Shown here: piece by piece, positions 35,270-45,914 of the stretch
Position numbering within the stretch: the stretch's first letter is position 1
Layout: every line of letters starts with the position of its first letter
Assembly (NCBI GenBank): GCA_009809945.1
Contig: WTPW01000185.1
Coordinates: 248,661 to 312,660, forward strand
Origin: Gigaspora margarita
Taxonomy: Eukaryota; Glomeromycota; Glomeromycetes; Diversisporales; Gigasporaceae
Direction of reading: 5' to 3'
Length of the DNA: 64,000 bases
Notes under the pieces: model-generated
What the model saw: only the letters and a program-made list of their open reading frames with translations
What the model was told of the DNA's origin: nothing
Databases searched by the model: none
Program-made: the position numbers and the translations under genes

Positions 35270-35633
35270 GTTTTCTGCCGCTGCCTCACATTCATAATCT
35301 CAAGCCAGTCCGAAGACGTCAACCTGTTGTGCTTGAGCTAGCTGTGCCTGGAGAAACAGGTATTTTCGCACCTGTTTCTGTATGTATTGTCTTTTGTGTT
35401 GCAGTTATCGTTTCTTCACCGTTGCTTCTTGTGTTGTGAACCTTCTTCATTTTTTTATTTCTGTCCTTTCCAAATAGGTCTAAAGTCTTGCGTTTCTTTG
35501 GGACAAGGGCCTTTGCCCTTGTTTTTGGTGTATTTACGTCTCTTTTCCTCCGGAGTTTTACTATGGTGTTTTTCTAGAGCACCTGGCAGGTGTCTTCTGC
35601 AGAGTGAACATCGATCTTTATTTTTTTCATTTT

Positions 35634-35910
35634 ACATTACATGTTTCAAAAAATTTCGGTAAGTCAGTTAGATTTTTTTTTTTATTTTTTTATTTTTTAT
35701 TTTTATTTTTTTTAATTTATTGTAAATTAATTATTAATAGAATAATCTTCGAATCTAAGATTAGGCCACGCAAAGTTAATTATTCAATTTACAACATGAA
35801 ATCTGAAAACTTGGTTCGGACAGTCGCTTTTTTATTGTTTATTTTTTTTTATATGCATATATTTTTCTTGGCTTACTGTTATAAATTTTTATATTTACCC
35901 CTATACATGT
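35634..35910. repeat. Satellite array, right part after the LINE
   Basis: The unit split by the LINE resumes with TTACATTACATG. A further unit starts at about 35764 (GGCCACGCAAAGTTAAT). The T-rich stretch at 35670-35710 is part of the unit. Confidence 0.85.
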
Positions 35911-36089
35911 GCCAAAGCGCATGTACAAAACTAGTCATAATCTAAACAATCTTTTTTTTTTAACTTTTCGGCAGTCTTGCTTCAACTTTATTAGGTTACT
36001 AATATAACACTAGGCATATTACTATTTGTCATAAGGAAAAAAAACCTTTTGATACCTAATTTACAAGTTGAAGCTCACCCGCTCTTTGT

Positions 36090-36941
36090 GACTAAAGTCC
36101 AAATTACCTATGTGCGACCTGCTTTAAGCAGATATTTTCCTCTATAAAAATTTCCTTCTGCAACTGAAGAAAATACTTATATCAACGGAAGGATTCTACT
36201 AGCCCATCAAGACTACCTATCCTTTCTTTAAAACTTTTTCCACCTAGGTCCAGGCAGAATAGTTTATCTCTTACTCTTATGTAAAAAACAAAATAATTGC
36301 CACGTCTATGAGAGAAAAAAACAAAATTTAGGACACGGAAGAAAAAAGAAAAAACATATAAAAGAAGAGATAAAAGGAAAAAAAATATCCTAAACACAAT
36401 TCAATCATAAAAGAACGAAGATGAAAAAAGCAAAAAAAAGAAACAAGTAATCTACTAATAAAAATTATATAATACTGCACAAGGAATCGCCTCGCCTAAG
36501 TATTATATGTACATAGTAAAAAAAAGAAAGTTCTGGAATTTAGTTTCTGCAGATCGGCCTACTCCTCTGCGCCACATCACATTACGCATCCATTCCTGTT
36601 TATCCACTTGCATGCCTTCTTCCCGATTAGGTTAGGAACAACAATGCTGATCTTTTGGAGGGGGTACGCCAAAATTCCCACTTTTCATTCAAAATTCCAG
36701 AAAAAAAAAACTCCAAGCAAGAATATGATAGTAGGTATATGGAGATTATGTACTTGTCGTCAAAAACCTTAAAGAGAGTGTTGAAGAACTCATTTGTTAG
36801 TTCACCGCCTAGCCAACTACGGAACCTTCGTCGATGAAAGAAACCTTTCACCAGAATTTCTTGTACCAAGGGCACCAACTGCCAGTTATCTTGCACAACG
36901 ACGCTTCTGGCTTGCGTGCCGAATATATAAAGGAGTCCCAC
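36090..36941 (-). pseudogene. Unrecognised coding-like block
   Basis: This block is less AT-rich than its flanks and reads well on the minus strand. A 104-codon frame at 36941-36627 contains TQARSVVVQDNWQLVPLVQE and RFRSWLGGELTNEFFNTLF. A short frame (about 36612-36500) reads MQVDKQEWMRNVMWRRGVGR. Another (36397-36182) contains RVRDKLFCLDLGGKSFKERI. The three lie in order in one orientation and could be exons or pieces of a broken gene. I do not recognise the family. A competing plus-strand frame (36794-37051) overlaps the first piece. The block lies between the satellite and the Helitron segment at 37.1 kb, so it may have been carried in by an insertion. Confidence 0.4.
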
Positions 36942-37079
36942 AAGAGAAAAAAAGAAGAGTGTTGACCTTTATAAAAACCAGTATTATAGCTGCTTTGTCT
37001 TTTACTAACAAAATTTTTGTTTTTCTTTTGTTCAGAAATTTGGACAAGTGATCGATGGGAAGAGTTGTATAGTTTAGAT

Positions 37080-38640
37080 TGATAATCTAAACAATCATGA
37101 TAATGCAGATAAGTTATTTATAGTAATATTTTTTAATAGTACGTTAACTGCAGTAAATCTTTGTGTTGATTAACAATTTAGAGGCCCATCACTACATAAT
37201 ATTTGCTTCTATAATTATGCTGCTATTATTCAGAAGACTCCAATAAATTTATATAAACTATCTATATTATCAAATTAATGTTATAGAAAAGGGAATAATA
37301 GATTTTTTTTAAGGAAATAAAATTGACTCTATAATCTTTAAGCCTGATAATGTACATTCTCAGAATAAAACTCATATCCAAGTACAAAGAAAAAAAGAAA
37401 CAAAAAGAGTAGTTGTTTTGTGTGGTAAAGGTATACCCAAAAAGACTGATATTGAAAATGCTGAAAAATATAGGCTATGCATTCTCATGTTATTTAAACT
37501 ATAGATAACTGTTCAAGATCTTAGAGAATATTATAACACATGGGCAGAAGTATGTCAAGCATTTTTAGATAGTTCTGTAATCTCAATGTGTTTAAAATCT
37601 ATAATTTCAAATATTGAATTGCTACACAGATACTCAGAAGAGACTGCATTAGATTATGAATTACAAAAAAATGCATTTAATGATTCAATACTTGCAAAAG
37701 CATATCATATTGATCATTCCATTCCTGGTTATAATATAAGTGACTAGCATGACCTTTTTAATAATGATGATAATCTGTTTGCTATTAATACTTCAAAATT
37801 ATACCTATATTTGATCCAATTAATATCATTAGATCTGGTTTGAAAAATATTAAATTAGTTGATACTGCTATAAATAATTTATGACTTTGGGGAAGATTTA
37901 GTACAAATTTTTGTACATCTTCAGCAAGATTAAATCAATTAGTTAATATTAATAATATTAATTTAAAAAGCATATGCCCAAGTAATAATCTTGATAATGA
38001 GCTCTTAAAAATTTTGCAAGATACTATAACTTCTCAAAAATCTATTTATTAATATAACATATTACTAATTCTGAAAGTGACTTGCCATGAAATAATAATA
38101 CTAATCATAATCAACCTATACCTCTGGAAGTTACAATTATAAAAGAAGATGATAACCTTTTGGAAAGATTTGCATCTGACCTAAATAAAAAACAAAAAAA
38201 GGTTTATTATTTTGTATGTTATCATTATCAAAAAAATCAACAAATATCTAAATTTAAATCCTCACAGTTACTACTTTACCTTGCTAGTGCAGAAGGACCT
38301 GACAAATCTAAAGTTATCCATACTATTAGTTTATAACTCCACAACATTATACTCTTTACATATTAGCACCTACTAGAATTGCTGAGGCTAATATATATAG
38401 CAATACTATTACCAAGATCAACAAAAAATTCAAAGATTACCTTATTCAAATAAAATTTCCTTTAATAAACTTTAAAAAAAGTAGTTGTAGTATATTCTGG
38501 AAACAATATTACTTCATTAATGTTCTATATTTTGTGCAATACAGGCTCTTTTGCAAAGAACAGAAATAAATAATAATATTGTTCTCAAAGGAGTTCTAAA
38601 AAAGGTAAAATAAATCAATACTAGATATTTGGAATTGGCC
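37080..38640 (+). pseudogene. Helitron protein relic, central part to helicase Walker A
   Basis: Plus-strand text reads PSLHNICFYNYAAIIQK near 37195 and THIQVQRKKETKRVVVLCGK near 37370. Next comes the IPKKTDIENAEKYRLCILML stretch typical of the region between Rep and helicase in fungal Helitrons (37430-37490), then TWAEVCQAFLDSSVISM. At 38190-38330 LNKKQKKVYYFVCYHYQKN and LYLASAEGPDKSKVIHTI match the start of Pif1 helicase. The Walker A GxxGxGKS has decayed to AEGPDKS. Stops and frame changes are many. It begins close to where the relic at 24.5-28.4 kb leaves off in the protein, so both may be one Helitron split by 8.6 kb of later insertions. It could also be a separate copy. Confidence 0.75.
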
Positions 38641-38909
38641 ATTGTATACACTATCTGAGGTATTATTCCAAATCTCTATTTTTAAATTAAATGCTATAAG
38701 TATTGTGTAATGAACAGATATTATATATTGGATACAATTATATGAAATAAATTAATATTGCTTATCCAAACCTTATTTAAGTAAGATAGTAAATAATATC
38801 TGAATTTTAATTGTGGAGTATTATTTTTGAATACTATATGCATTAGTTAATAGTACTAAGAATTAACAAAACTTTAAAAATTTTTAATAAATTTTTATGA
38901 ATAATTTCT
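38641..38909. other. No gene seen
   Basis: AT-rich joint between the Helitron and Plavaka relics; no element ends recognised. Confidence 0.4.
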
Positions 38910-41900
38910 TAGAATATTAAAGGCAAAAGAGTTTTTGGAGAATTATATAAAGGAGATTGGTAGCTTGAAACAGAAAAAACACTTCTACCATTAAATTATC
39001 TACTCTCTATTATTCTTTATTCTGATACTACTACATTTAATAGTCTTGGTAAGACTTCAGGGCACCTAGTGTTTTTAATACTTAGAAATTTTTCAAACTA
39101 GGTGTGAAATTCACAAAATTTCAAGGTTCTTCTAGGATTTTTGCCAAAGATTAAAAATATAGAACTAAAACTACTAAAGTTTTTCAAAATATACAATGTG
39201 AAATATATTACAAGTGCTTACAAATTATGCTCTATCCTCTATTAAAAAACCTGATGCTCTAAATTTTGGTATTAGAGGATGGCTAGTAATTTTGATACAT
39301 ATATTTTATTTTTTATTTCAGATATGTTAAAGTTCATGAAATAACAGCAATATATAAAGCAGCTTAGTGTAAAATGCCATGCCATACCTGTATGTTTCTG
39401 TGAGAAAACTTAAATAAAATGAATCTAAAACCAGAAAGCATGCCTCTTAGAACTTTAGAAAATATGCAGCAGATTATTAATTAAAGACTTTTCTATATAT
39501 AATATAGAAAATGTCTTTTGAAAATTTTTGTAAGTGTATTTAGATTATTTATCCTTTTGATATTATTTTTATAAAAAATTAAGTTAGTAATTTAACCATT
39601 TATAGAAATTTAATTATTTATAAAGCCTGTGTTCCTGATTGTATACATTATATTAATCAGAGTCTCTTTAAATATCAATTGCACTTTACTTTAGAAAATC
39701 TAAAGGAAGAAATTCAATAACTGTCTTTGCTAAATTCCTCATTTTTCTGATCTTAAATTATTAAGTAATTTAGAACATTTCAAAGTAATGACCACAGCAA
39801 ATCATTAGGAGGCTTCCAGAAATTATGTAATTTTTTAGTGGGTGGGTGGGGCCCCGAAAATATCAGGTTATAATTATAATTCTGGTCAAAATTTTATAAT
39901 TCTGGCCAAAAGTATAAAATTATAAAATTATTAATAACTATTGCTATACTGGACCAATTTAGATGATTTAACTACCAAAATGTTCGTCTCACTGAGACGA
40001 TTCTAACAAGCCCAAAATAGTTAAAATCTAATCAGAGGGTCCCAAGATCGTTCAACTTTTGTGTAATTTTAATAGTGATTTTTTAGAATTACTAAGTAAA
40101 TATCTTTAATATTGAATAACCTTTGATCCACTGGCCCGTTTTGGGTGATTTAACTACCAAAATGTTCATCTCAGTGAGACGATTCTAACAAGCCAAAATC
40201 GCTAAATTCTAATTACAGAATTTCAAGATCGATAAAGATTTGTATTGCTAAACAAACAATAAAATCTTTATTGATCTTGGAATCCTGTGATTAGAATTTA
40301 GCAATTTGGGCTTGTTAGAATTGTCTCACTGAGTCGAACATTTTGGTAGTTAAATCATCCAAAACGGGCCAGTGGAACAAAAGTTATTCAATATTAAAGA
40401 TATTTACTTAGTGATTCTAAAAAATCACTATTAAAATTACACAAAAGTTGAACGATCTTGGGACCCTCTGATTAGATTTTAATTATTTTGGGCTTGTTAG
40501 AATCATCTCAGTGAGATGAACATTTTGGTAGTTAAATCATCTAAACTGGTCCAGTAGAGCAATAGTTATTATCAATTTCATAAATTGAACATATGAATAA
40601 ATTTTAAAAAATATAAATTTGATTGGCTAATAGAGTATCAGGTGTGGGTGGGTGGGGTAAAATTTTGAAATTTATTAGTAACAAAAATATTATGTAATTT
40701 CTGGAAGCCCCCTTAGCATATCATGAAGGTTGCTCTTTTTGCTTTGAATAATATCATTGATAAGTGGAATAAAATAAGTTGCAATAAACTTTGTATACTT
40801 TATGCAAAGTTTAGTAAAATGTATAGTATAAGCAGACAAGAATTATATACTGAAAAAGAAATATAAAATTTTGAGGTAAATTTAAATAAATTAAAATTTT
40901 TAAAAAGACTATATATATTAAGTAAAAGTTCTGTTAATTAAACCAGAAAATAATTATTGATTGGTATGAAAACTTTGAAAGATCTTTTCATTACTATCCA
41001 AAACAGAATGCAGTTTTTATAAACTATATAGTTGGAAATATAATACTAGTATTTTTAGACTTCTGAAAATAATTATTATTTTATCTAATACAGTAATATA
41101 AAAATAATATTTTGTATACTTTTATAATTAAGTTGCTACAATTCGCAAATATAGAATATTAAATGGTCTATCAACAAAAACTTATAAACACTTAATAAAA
41201 TATATGTTAAAAACCCATATCAATTTTCAAATAGAAAAAATATAATGCAATAGTTGATAAAGGCAGTTAGTTACAGTTTTAGTAATATAAAAATTATTTT
41301 AAAAAGGTCAAATCTCAAGTTTTAATAGGTGAAGAGAAAAGAAATAATACCAGTAGCCAGTAAAATAATCTATCAAAAAACTGAAGGGTTTGAAAAAATT
41401 CTTTAGAATAGTAATCTGAATAAAATTGAGCAAGAAATGAATCTGCTAAAAAATTAAAAAAATTCATCATACTCTAATTTAATTAAAGGACTATTGCAGG
41501 TGATTCTTGTATTAGATACCTTTTTGGATACATCTTCACAATATGATAATTTTTGTATTATAGTCTACTATACTGTTTATTTAGATAATAGTGAGATTTT
41601 ATTAACTTCAAAAAATTTTCAGAGTGGTTTAGTAATGTTTTAGTCACTCCTGCAGAAGACCAAGTATCTGAATCTACAGATAGTATTTGGTATGGGAAGG
41701 TAAATATTCTATTTTCAAAAAAATTACTTTTTTATTATTTAATATTGGTTGTCTTTTACAAATATTACTTTTTTTAAGACTTTCCAAGGTTTATTAAAAG
41801 AACTATATGATTTTGCAATAGTTCATTGATATGACATTTTGTTAGAAGAATCTGAGCTTTATAGTTGTTTGCAGTTGTATTATTCCAAATAATACAATAC

Positions 41901-41990
41901 TATTTCTATTGGATCTATTATCCAGAAAGTACATATTGTACCAAGATTTTAAAAAAATCATTGTTTATTAAATCAATACATGTTTAAATT
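38910..41990 (+). pseudogene. Plavaka-type (CACTA group) transposase relic
   Basis: Plus-strand text follows the Plavaka transposase order. Near 38930-39060: GELYKGDW, then LLPLNYLLSIILYSDTTTFN and SLGKTSGH, the segment around the first catalytic acid. Near 39730-39790: PHFSDLKLLSNLEHFKV. After the inserted element (39808-40712): HIMKVALFALNNIIDKWNKI and LYAKFSKMYSISRQELYTEK. Near 41590-41990: an FSGLVMF / SFTNITFFKTFQGLLKEL-like region, ESELYSCLQLYYSK, and the terminal SIIQKVHIVPRF. The N-terminal part is missing. Many stops and frame changes show it is old. The family name rests on motif memory. No CACTA termini were found around it. Confidence 0.65.
39808..40712. mobile_element. PIF/Harbinger-like foldback element, 905 bp
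   Basis: Terminal repeats GGAGGCTTCCAGAAATTATG and (reverse complement of right end) GGGGGCTTCCAGAAATTACA are flanked by TTA on both sides (39805-39807, 40713-40715). A 3-bp TTA duplication fits PIF/Harbinger. Inside, GTGGGTGGGTGGGG marks both ends. Most of the rest is one long palindrome with its centre near 40255. Each arm holds two copies of a module with ACTACCAAAATGTTC and CTCACTGAGACG. It splits the Plavaka relic. Confidence 0.88.
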
Positions 41991-42680
41991 GTAAAAAAAA
42001 TTAATAATAACTCTATAAATTTTATAGGCATGTTTTTTAAAATTATTGTCGAATATTACCTTTTATAGTTTGCAAATAAAATCTTTAGTAAAAGAATATT
42101 TTTATAGTATTATAATTTATTTGTAGTCTTCACCTGGTTACAAAAACTTTAAAAATTATTTGACTGATATATTCTTTTCTTAACTATAATAATTTTAAAA
42201 TAAACTAAATAAATAAAGTTTTTTTAGCTATAAGACCTTAAAAATATTTGACTAAAATATTATATAAAAACTTAAAACTAATCTAATATAGTTTCACTTT
42301 ACTATAAGGATTTTAAAAACTATTAACAAACCAAATAGAGTCTTTACTCATTGTAAAAATTTTAAAAACTACCATAGAAAGAAAATAAATAAAATATATA
42401 ACATGCTTTCAAGAGAGAGATTACATGGTCCCTAAGCTATTTAATGCAATTCCCTGTGTCATATTATAATTATGTAAATTTCAAGATAGATACATAGCTT
42501 AATGGACTAAACTATGGGAAGCCTATATAGTCTTTTTCTCTTTGCTATGGATATTGTAAAGAATAAATGTTAATCAAATATACAAAGTCAGAGGCCCTAT
42601 TGTTCAATATTAGAAGTAAAATTTTTTGAATAACTAAATATAGTCAACTAAAGAAGTGTATCAAAAATAAAGAAAAAGCA
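41991..42680. other. No gene seen
   Basis: AT-rich DNA with repeated TTTAAAAACTA-like words at 42140-42370 but no supported gene or element. Confidence 0.45.
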
Positions 42681-42689
42681 AAAAATAAA

Positions 42690-42825
42690 ATGCAGGTAGG
42701 TAACAGTTGGAACCTGGGCCTGTGATGACTACTTCTAAAAAGACTTATTATTAAAAGACAGCTAGATTGCATATTTTTTGTGAAACAAACAAACTACTTC
42801 ACCAAAGCACTGAGCCATCTGCTTT
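42690..42825 (-). ncRNA. Possible tRNA-derived SINE fragment
   Basis: On the minus strand ATGGCTCAGTGCTTTGG (42818-42800) resembles a pol III A box. About 90 bases on, CCCAGGTTCCAACTG (42718-42703) resembles a B box, and a T-rich terminator-like tract follows. No clean cloverleaf forms and no target duplication was found, so this is a candidate only. Confidence 0.3.
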
Positions 42826-43254
42826 GTTAAAGCAAGAAGATTGTGTACATGTTCAATCACACAACTCACTGAAGCAAACTCATATCAAGTAGCTATAGAA
42901 GTTGTCTTATCAACACAAAACAATCCAATAAAAAAAAAGAGATTCTATGTAAAAGCAATAAAATTTGCTAAAAATTATATAAAAAAGAATTTATATATAA
43001 TAGTAGAGAACTATGCTCTATGCATATAATAATTTAAATGATAATTAGAACATGAATTATGCAGTAGTTCAGCACTCTGCATATTCAAAGGGTTGTACAT
43101 GTGTCTTAGCAATATATGTTTCTGAATTCTATAAAATAACCTATAACTCTTAATAGAAGATGAGAAATAAAATTATTGTGCTATATACATATATTTTGGA
43201 AATTGTGCATCAATTAAAGAATCATCATACAACACATGATTAGTATTTTGACCC

Positions 43255-43465
43255 AGGTAAGTCTCACCTGGGTCACCTGCGGGTGGTGGGTAACCCTGGT
43301 TTAATTATGGCCACCTGGGTAGTCAATCTGTAGGTGATCTATGGGTTACCCAAGGGTCAACCCATGGGTTACCCATTGGTCAACCCGCGGGTCACCCATA
43401 GGTCAACCTGTGGGTCACCCATGGGTCAACCTGCAGGATACCCACATGGGTGACCAATATGGGTT
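43255..43465. repeat. GGGTYAACC minisatellite
   Basis: About ten tandem or near-tandem copies of a roughly 15-base unit such as GGGTCACCCATGGGTCAACC, many palindromic. Inverted diverged copies lie at 43885-44045 at the other end of the same element. Confidence 0.88.
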
Positions 43466-43574
43466 GGTTATAATAGGTAATGTTTTTTTCATATTACTTA
43501 TTTTAGCTATGTATTCATGGTTTCTAGTTTTACTAACCTGTAATCATCTATAAATTAATATAAGCCAATCAAAC

Positions 43575-43745
43575 AAATTAAAGAGGAAAAGAGAGAGAAA
43601 GAGAGAGAAAGAGAGAGAGAAAGAAAAAGAGAGAAAAAGAAAGAGAGAAAGAGAGAAAAAGAGGGAGAGAAAAAGAGAAAAAGAGAGTAAGAAAAAAAAA
43701 GAAAAAGAGAAAGAAAGGGAAAGAGAAAAAAAGAGAAAGAGGGGT
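43575..43745. repeat. Long purine-only tract (GA-rich)
   Basis: About 165 bases are almost only A and G on the plus strand (GAGAGAAAGAGAGAAAGAGA-like). A pyrimidine-rich block follows at 43770-43870. Such sequence can form triplex DNA and can pair with the pyrimidine block. Confidence 0.92.
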
Positions 43746-44065
43746 AAAAGTAGTATAAAATGGAGGTTTTTTTTAAGTTTTTTTTCTTTTTCTTTCTATG
43801 TCAATTATTTTTATTTTGTCTTTCTTTTTTTTTTTATCTACTTTTTTTTGAAATTTTACTTTTTTTTTTAGAATTAGACTGCCTACCCACAGGTGACCTA
43901 TAGCAAAATTTTTTTATTACCTAGTGTTCACCCAGGTGACCCACCCATGAGTGACCTGTAACAGAATTTTTTTATTACTGAGTATTCACCTAGGTTGCCT
44001 GGGTGATCAACTCGTGGGTGACCCAGATTGGGATTTTCATGACGGGTCAGAACACTACACATGAT

Positions 44066-45910
44066 ATTCATCATAACAAAATTAATATCAGAATTATGCA
44101 GAGAATTAATTTACATTTTTTGACCATCCTACATTTGGAATAGTCTGAATTGTAATCAGTAGAGTCAATTTAATTTAATAATTAATAAGACAAGATAATT
44201 ATAATAATACTTATTAACTACAATATATTTTTAAATGAATTATATTTTATCACTTTAATAGTCAACCTTTTAATAATTTTTTGAGTCTTATATTGTCTGA
44301 CAATTAGTAGATGTAATAACTACAAAATATGAACAGGATATTAATATTAAAATAAAAATTGATAAGAACTAAAAAGTTATTCATTATATATTCCCAAAAA
44401 AACCTATTCATACAATCGTTGATAAACATTTTGAAAAACCTGTAAGAGATAAGGACAAGAAAATGTTGTTAGTAGAGCAATGGAATAATGATATTGATAA
44501 TATTATAAATAGTTACAACTTACCCATGCTTGATAAGTCAAGTCATCTCATAGTACAATGGATAACCTTATAGAAGAGATAATAAGGTTAGAACTAAAAT
44601 ATTAAAATGACAAGGCTGTTTGAAGTTAATTTTTCAGTTAATTTTTCAGTTAACATACTTTCTAGGACTTTCAAAAAAGGGGCAGAGGGGGGCAAATAAA
44701 ACAAACATAAAAAATGAACAAACTATTTTTAATGTAGTAAATATATTGGCATCAAATTTCTTGCCTTTGTTCTGTATAGACTTCTTGGAGGAGTTTTATT
44801 TTCTGTTTCCAATTGATTGTTTTTGGGTATTATAATAAATTGACTTCAAGTTAAATTTAATCTAGAAATTCTAGTTGAGTTGCTAATTAGGTTAGATAAA
44901 TTTGATTCAGTATTTAATATTACATTCCTCTTATAAAAGAGAAGAGCAAAAAAAAAATTAGATAATGCATTTATTCAAGAATAAGAACTTCATACATACT
45001 ATTTTATAGCCAAAGTATATATGCAGCATTTGCTAATTCCCAAGTTCCTATTGGTCGAATGCAAATTTTGTCTTTCATTAAATGAAATTAATCACTGAAT
45101 GGATGGCTTAAAAATTAATATAAAAAAGTATCAATTCGAATAATTAGTTTGTAATTGTTATTTCTGTGAAATTTAAATATTTATTTAAATATTTTTTCTT
45201 ACTCATTAATATTAGCTTGCTAGCTTTTCTACAATCAAATAAAAACACTTTGAAAGCTCTTTTTTTAAAATTATTTTTTTATTTTTTAATTTTATTTTTT
45301 AAAATTTTTTATTTTATCTTATCTATTACTTAGAATTAGATAACATATTAATTAAGAAACATACCAGATGTACTACCACAATAATCCCATTGAGAGCAGC
45401 AATAATTGTTAGAGCTAAAAAATAAAAAGTAGAATCATTGAATTAAAAAAAATTCAAGTCAACAAGACTATATTGTACCATTTGGTATTCTTATCAGGAT
45501 GCATGTACTGTCCACTAGGACATCTTGGGACTCAAGATATCTTAGAACTAAGACTATTATCTAATTTGTGTATGTGTATATGTATGTATGTAATTGTTAT
45601 CAATGTTTACAAATTAGATGATCTTTGTGAGTGTTCAAGTAAAGAGGGTTTTAGAATCTTATTTTAATAAATAAAGAAGATGTGTTTATTATCAAGAACT
45701 ACCCAAAGATCATTTCATTATATTAAACTAAACAAGTTAAACCCATTATGTAAATCTAGTAATACTTGTGCTAGATGACACTATCAATTCAATCATCATA
45801 TCTATATTACAAGAAAGGGCTGAGGTGAAGGGTAAAAAATTGAGGTGCCAAATAATTAGCATTAGTCTATAAGTAATGGCATAATAATTTGTTTGCAAAT
45901 TTAATTATTT
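44066..45910. other. No supported gene; short coding-like text at 44340-44580
   Basis: Near 44385-44510 the plus strand reads KKPIHTIVDKHFEKPVRDKD then KKMLLVEQWNNDIDNIINSY, which looks like protein but matches no family I know. The 71-codon frame at 44620-44835 and the 64-codon frame at 45473-45667 are not convincing. Confidence 0.35.
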
Positions 45911-45914
45911 CGTA

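Larger units (their letters stand above)
30312..35622 (-). mobile_element. LINE (zf-RVT type non-LTR retrotransposon), nearly full length
   Basis: On the minus strand the element runs 5' leader (about 35622-35270), ORF1 (35269-33878), ORF2 (33878-30701), a short 3' UTR with a stem-loop, then a poly(A) of over 20 bases (T run at 30312-30334). It is flanked by the duplicated target TTTTTCATTTT (30301-30311, 35623-35633) and lies inside a satellite unit that continues on the other side. It has the endonuclease, reverse transcriptase and terminal zinc-finger domains of the L1/Tad-like group. ORF2 is broken by frame changes, and several N bases fall in both frames. The 5' leader is GC-rich next to its flanks. 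Confidence 0.92.
43241..44057. mobile_element. hAT-like element, 817 bp, with minisatellite and purine tract
   Basis: Ends TAGTATTTTGACCC and (reverse complement) TAGTGTTCTGACCC are flanked by a perfect 8-bp duplication, CACATGAT (43233-43240, 44058-44065). The size of the duplication fits hAT. It carries no transposase. The interior is almost all simple sequence: GGGTCACCC/GGGTTACCC repeats near both ends and a purine-only tract in the middle. The terminal-proximal repeats could be subterminal transposase sites expanded into a minisatellite. Confidence 0.85.

Noticed and set aside
42690-42825. Functional tRNA gene
   Set aside because: A- and B-box-like words are present but no acceptor stem or cloverleaf forms; kept only as a weak SINE candidate.
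43341-43553. 70-codon frame starting with repeated HPWV-type text
   Set aside because: It reads the GGGTYACCC minisatellite and has no independent support.
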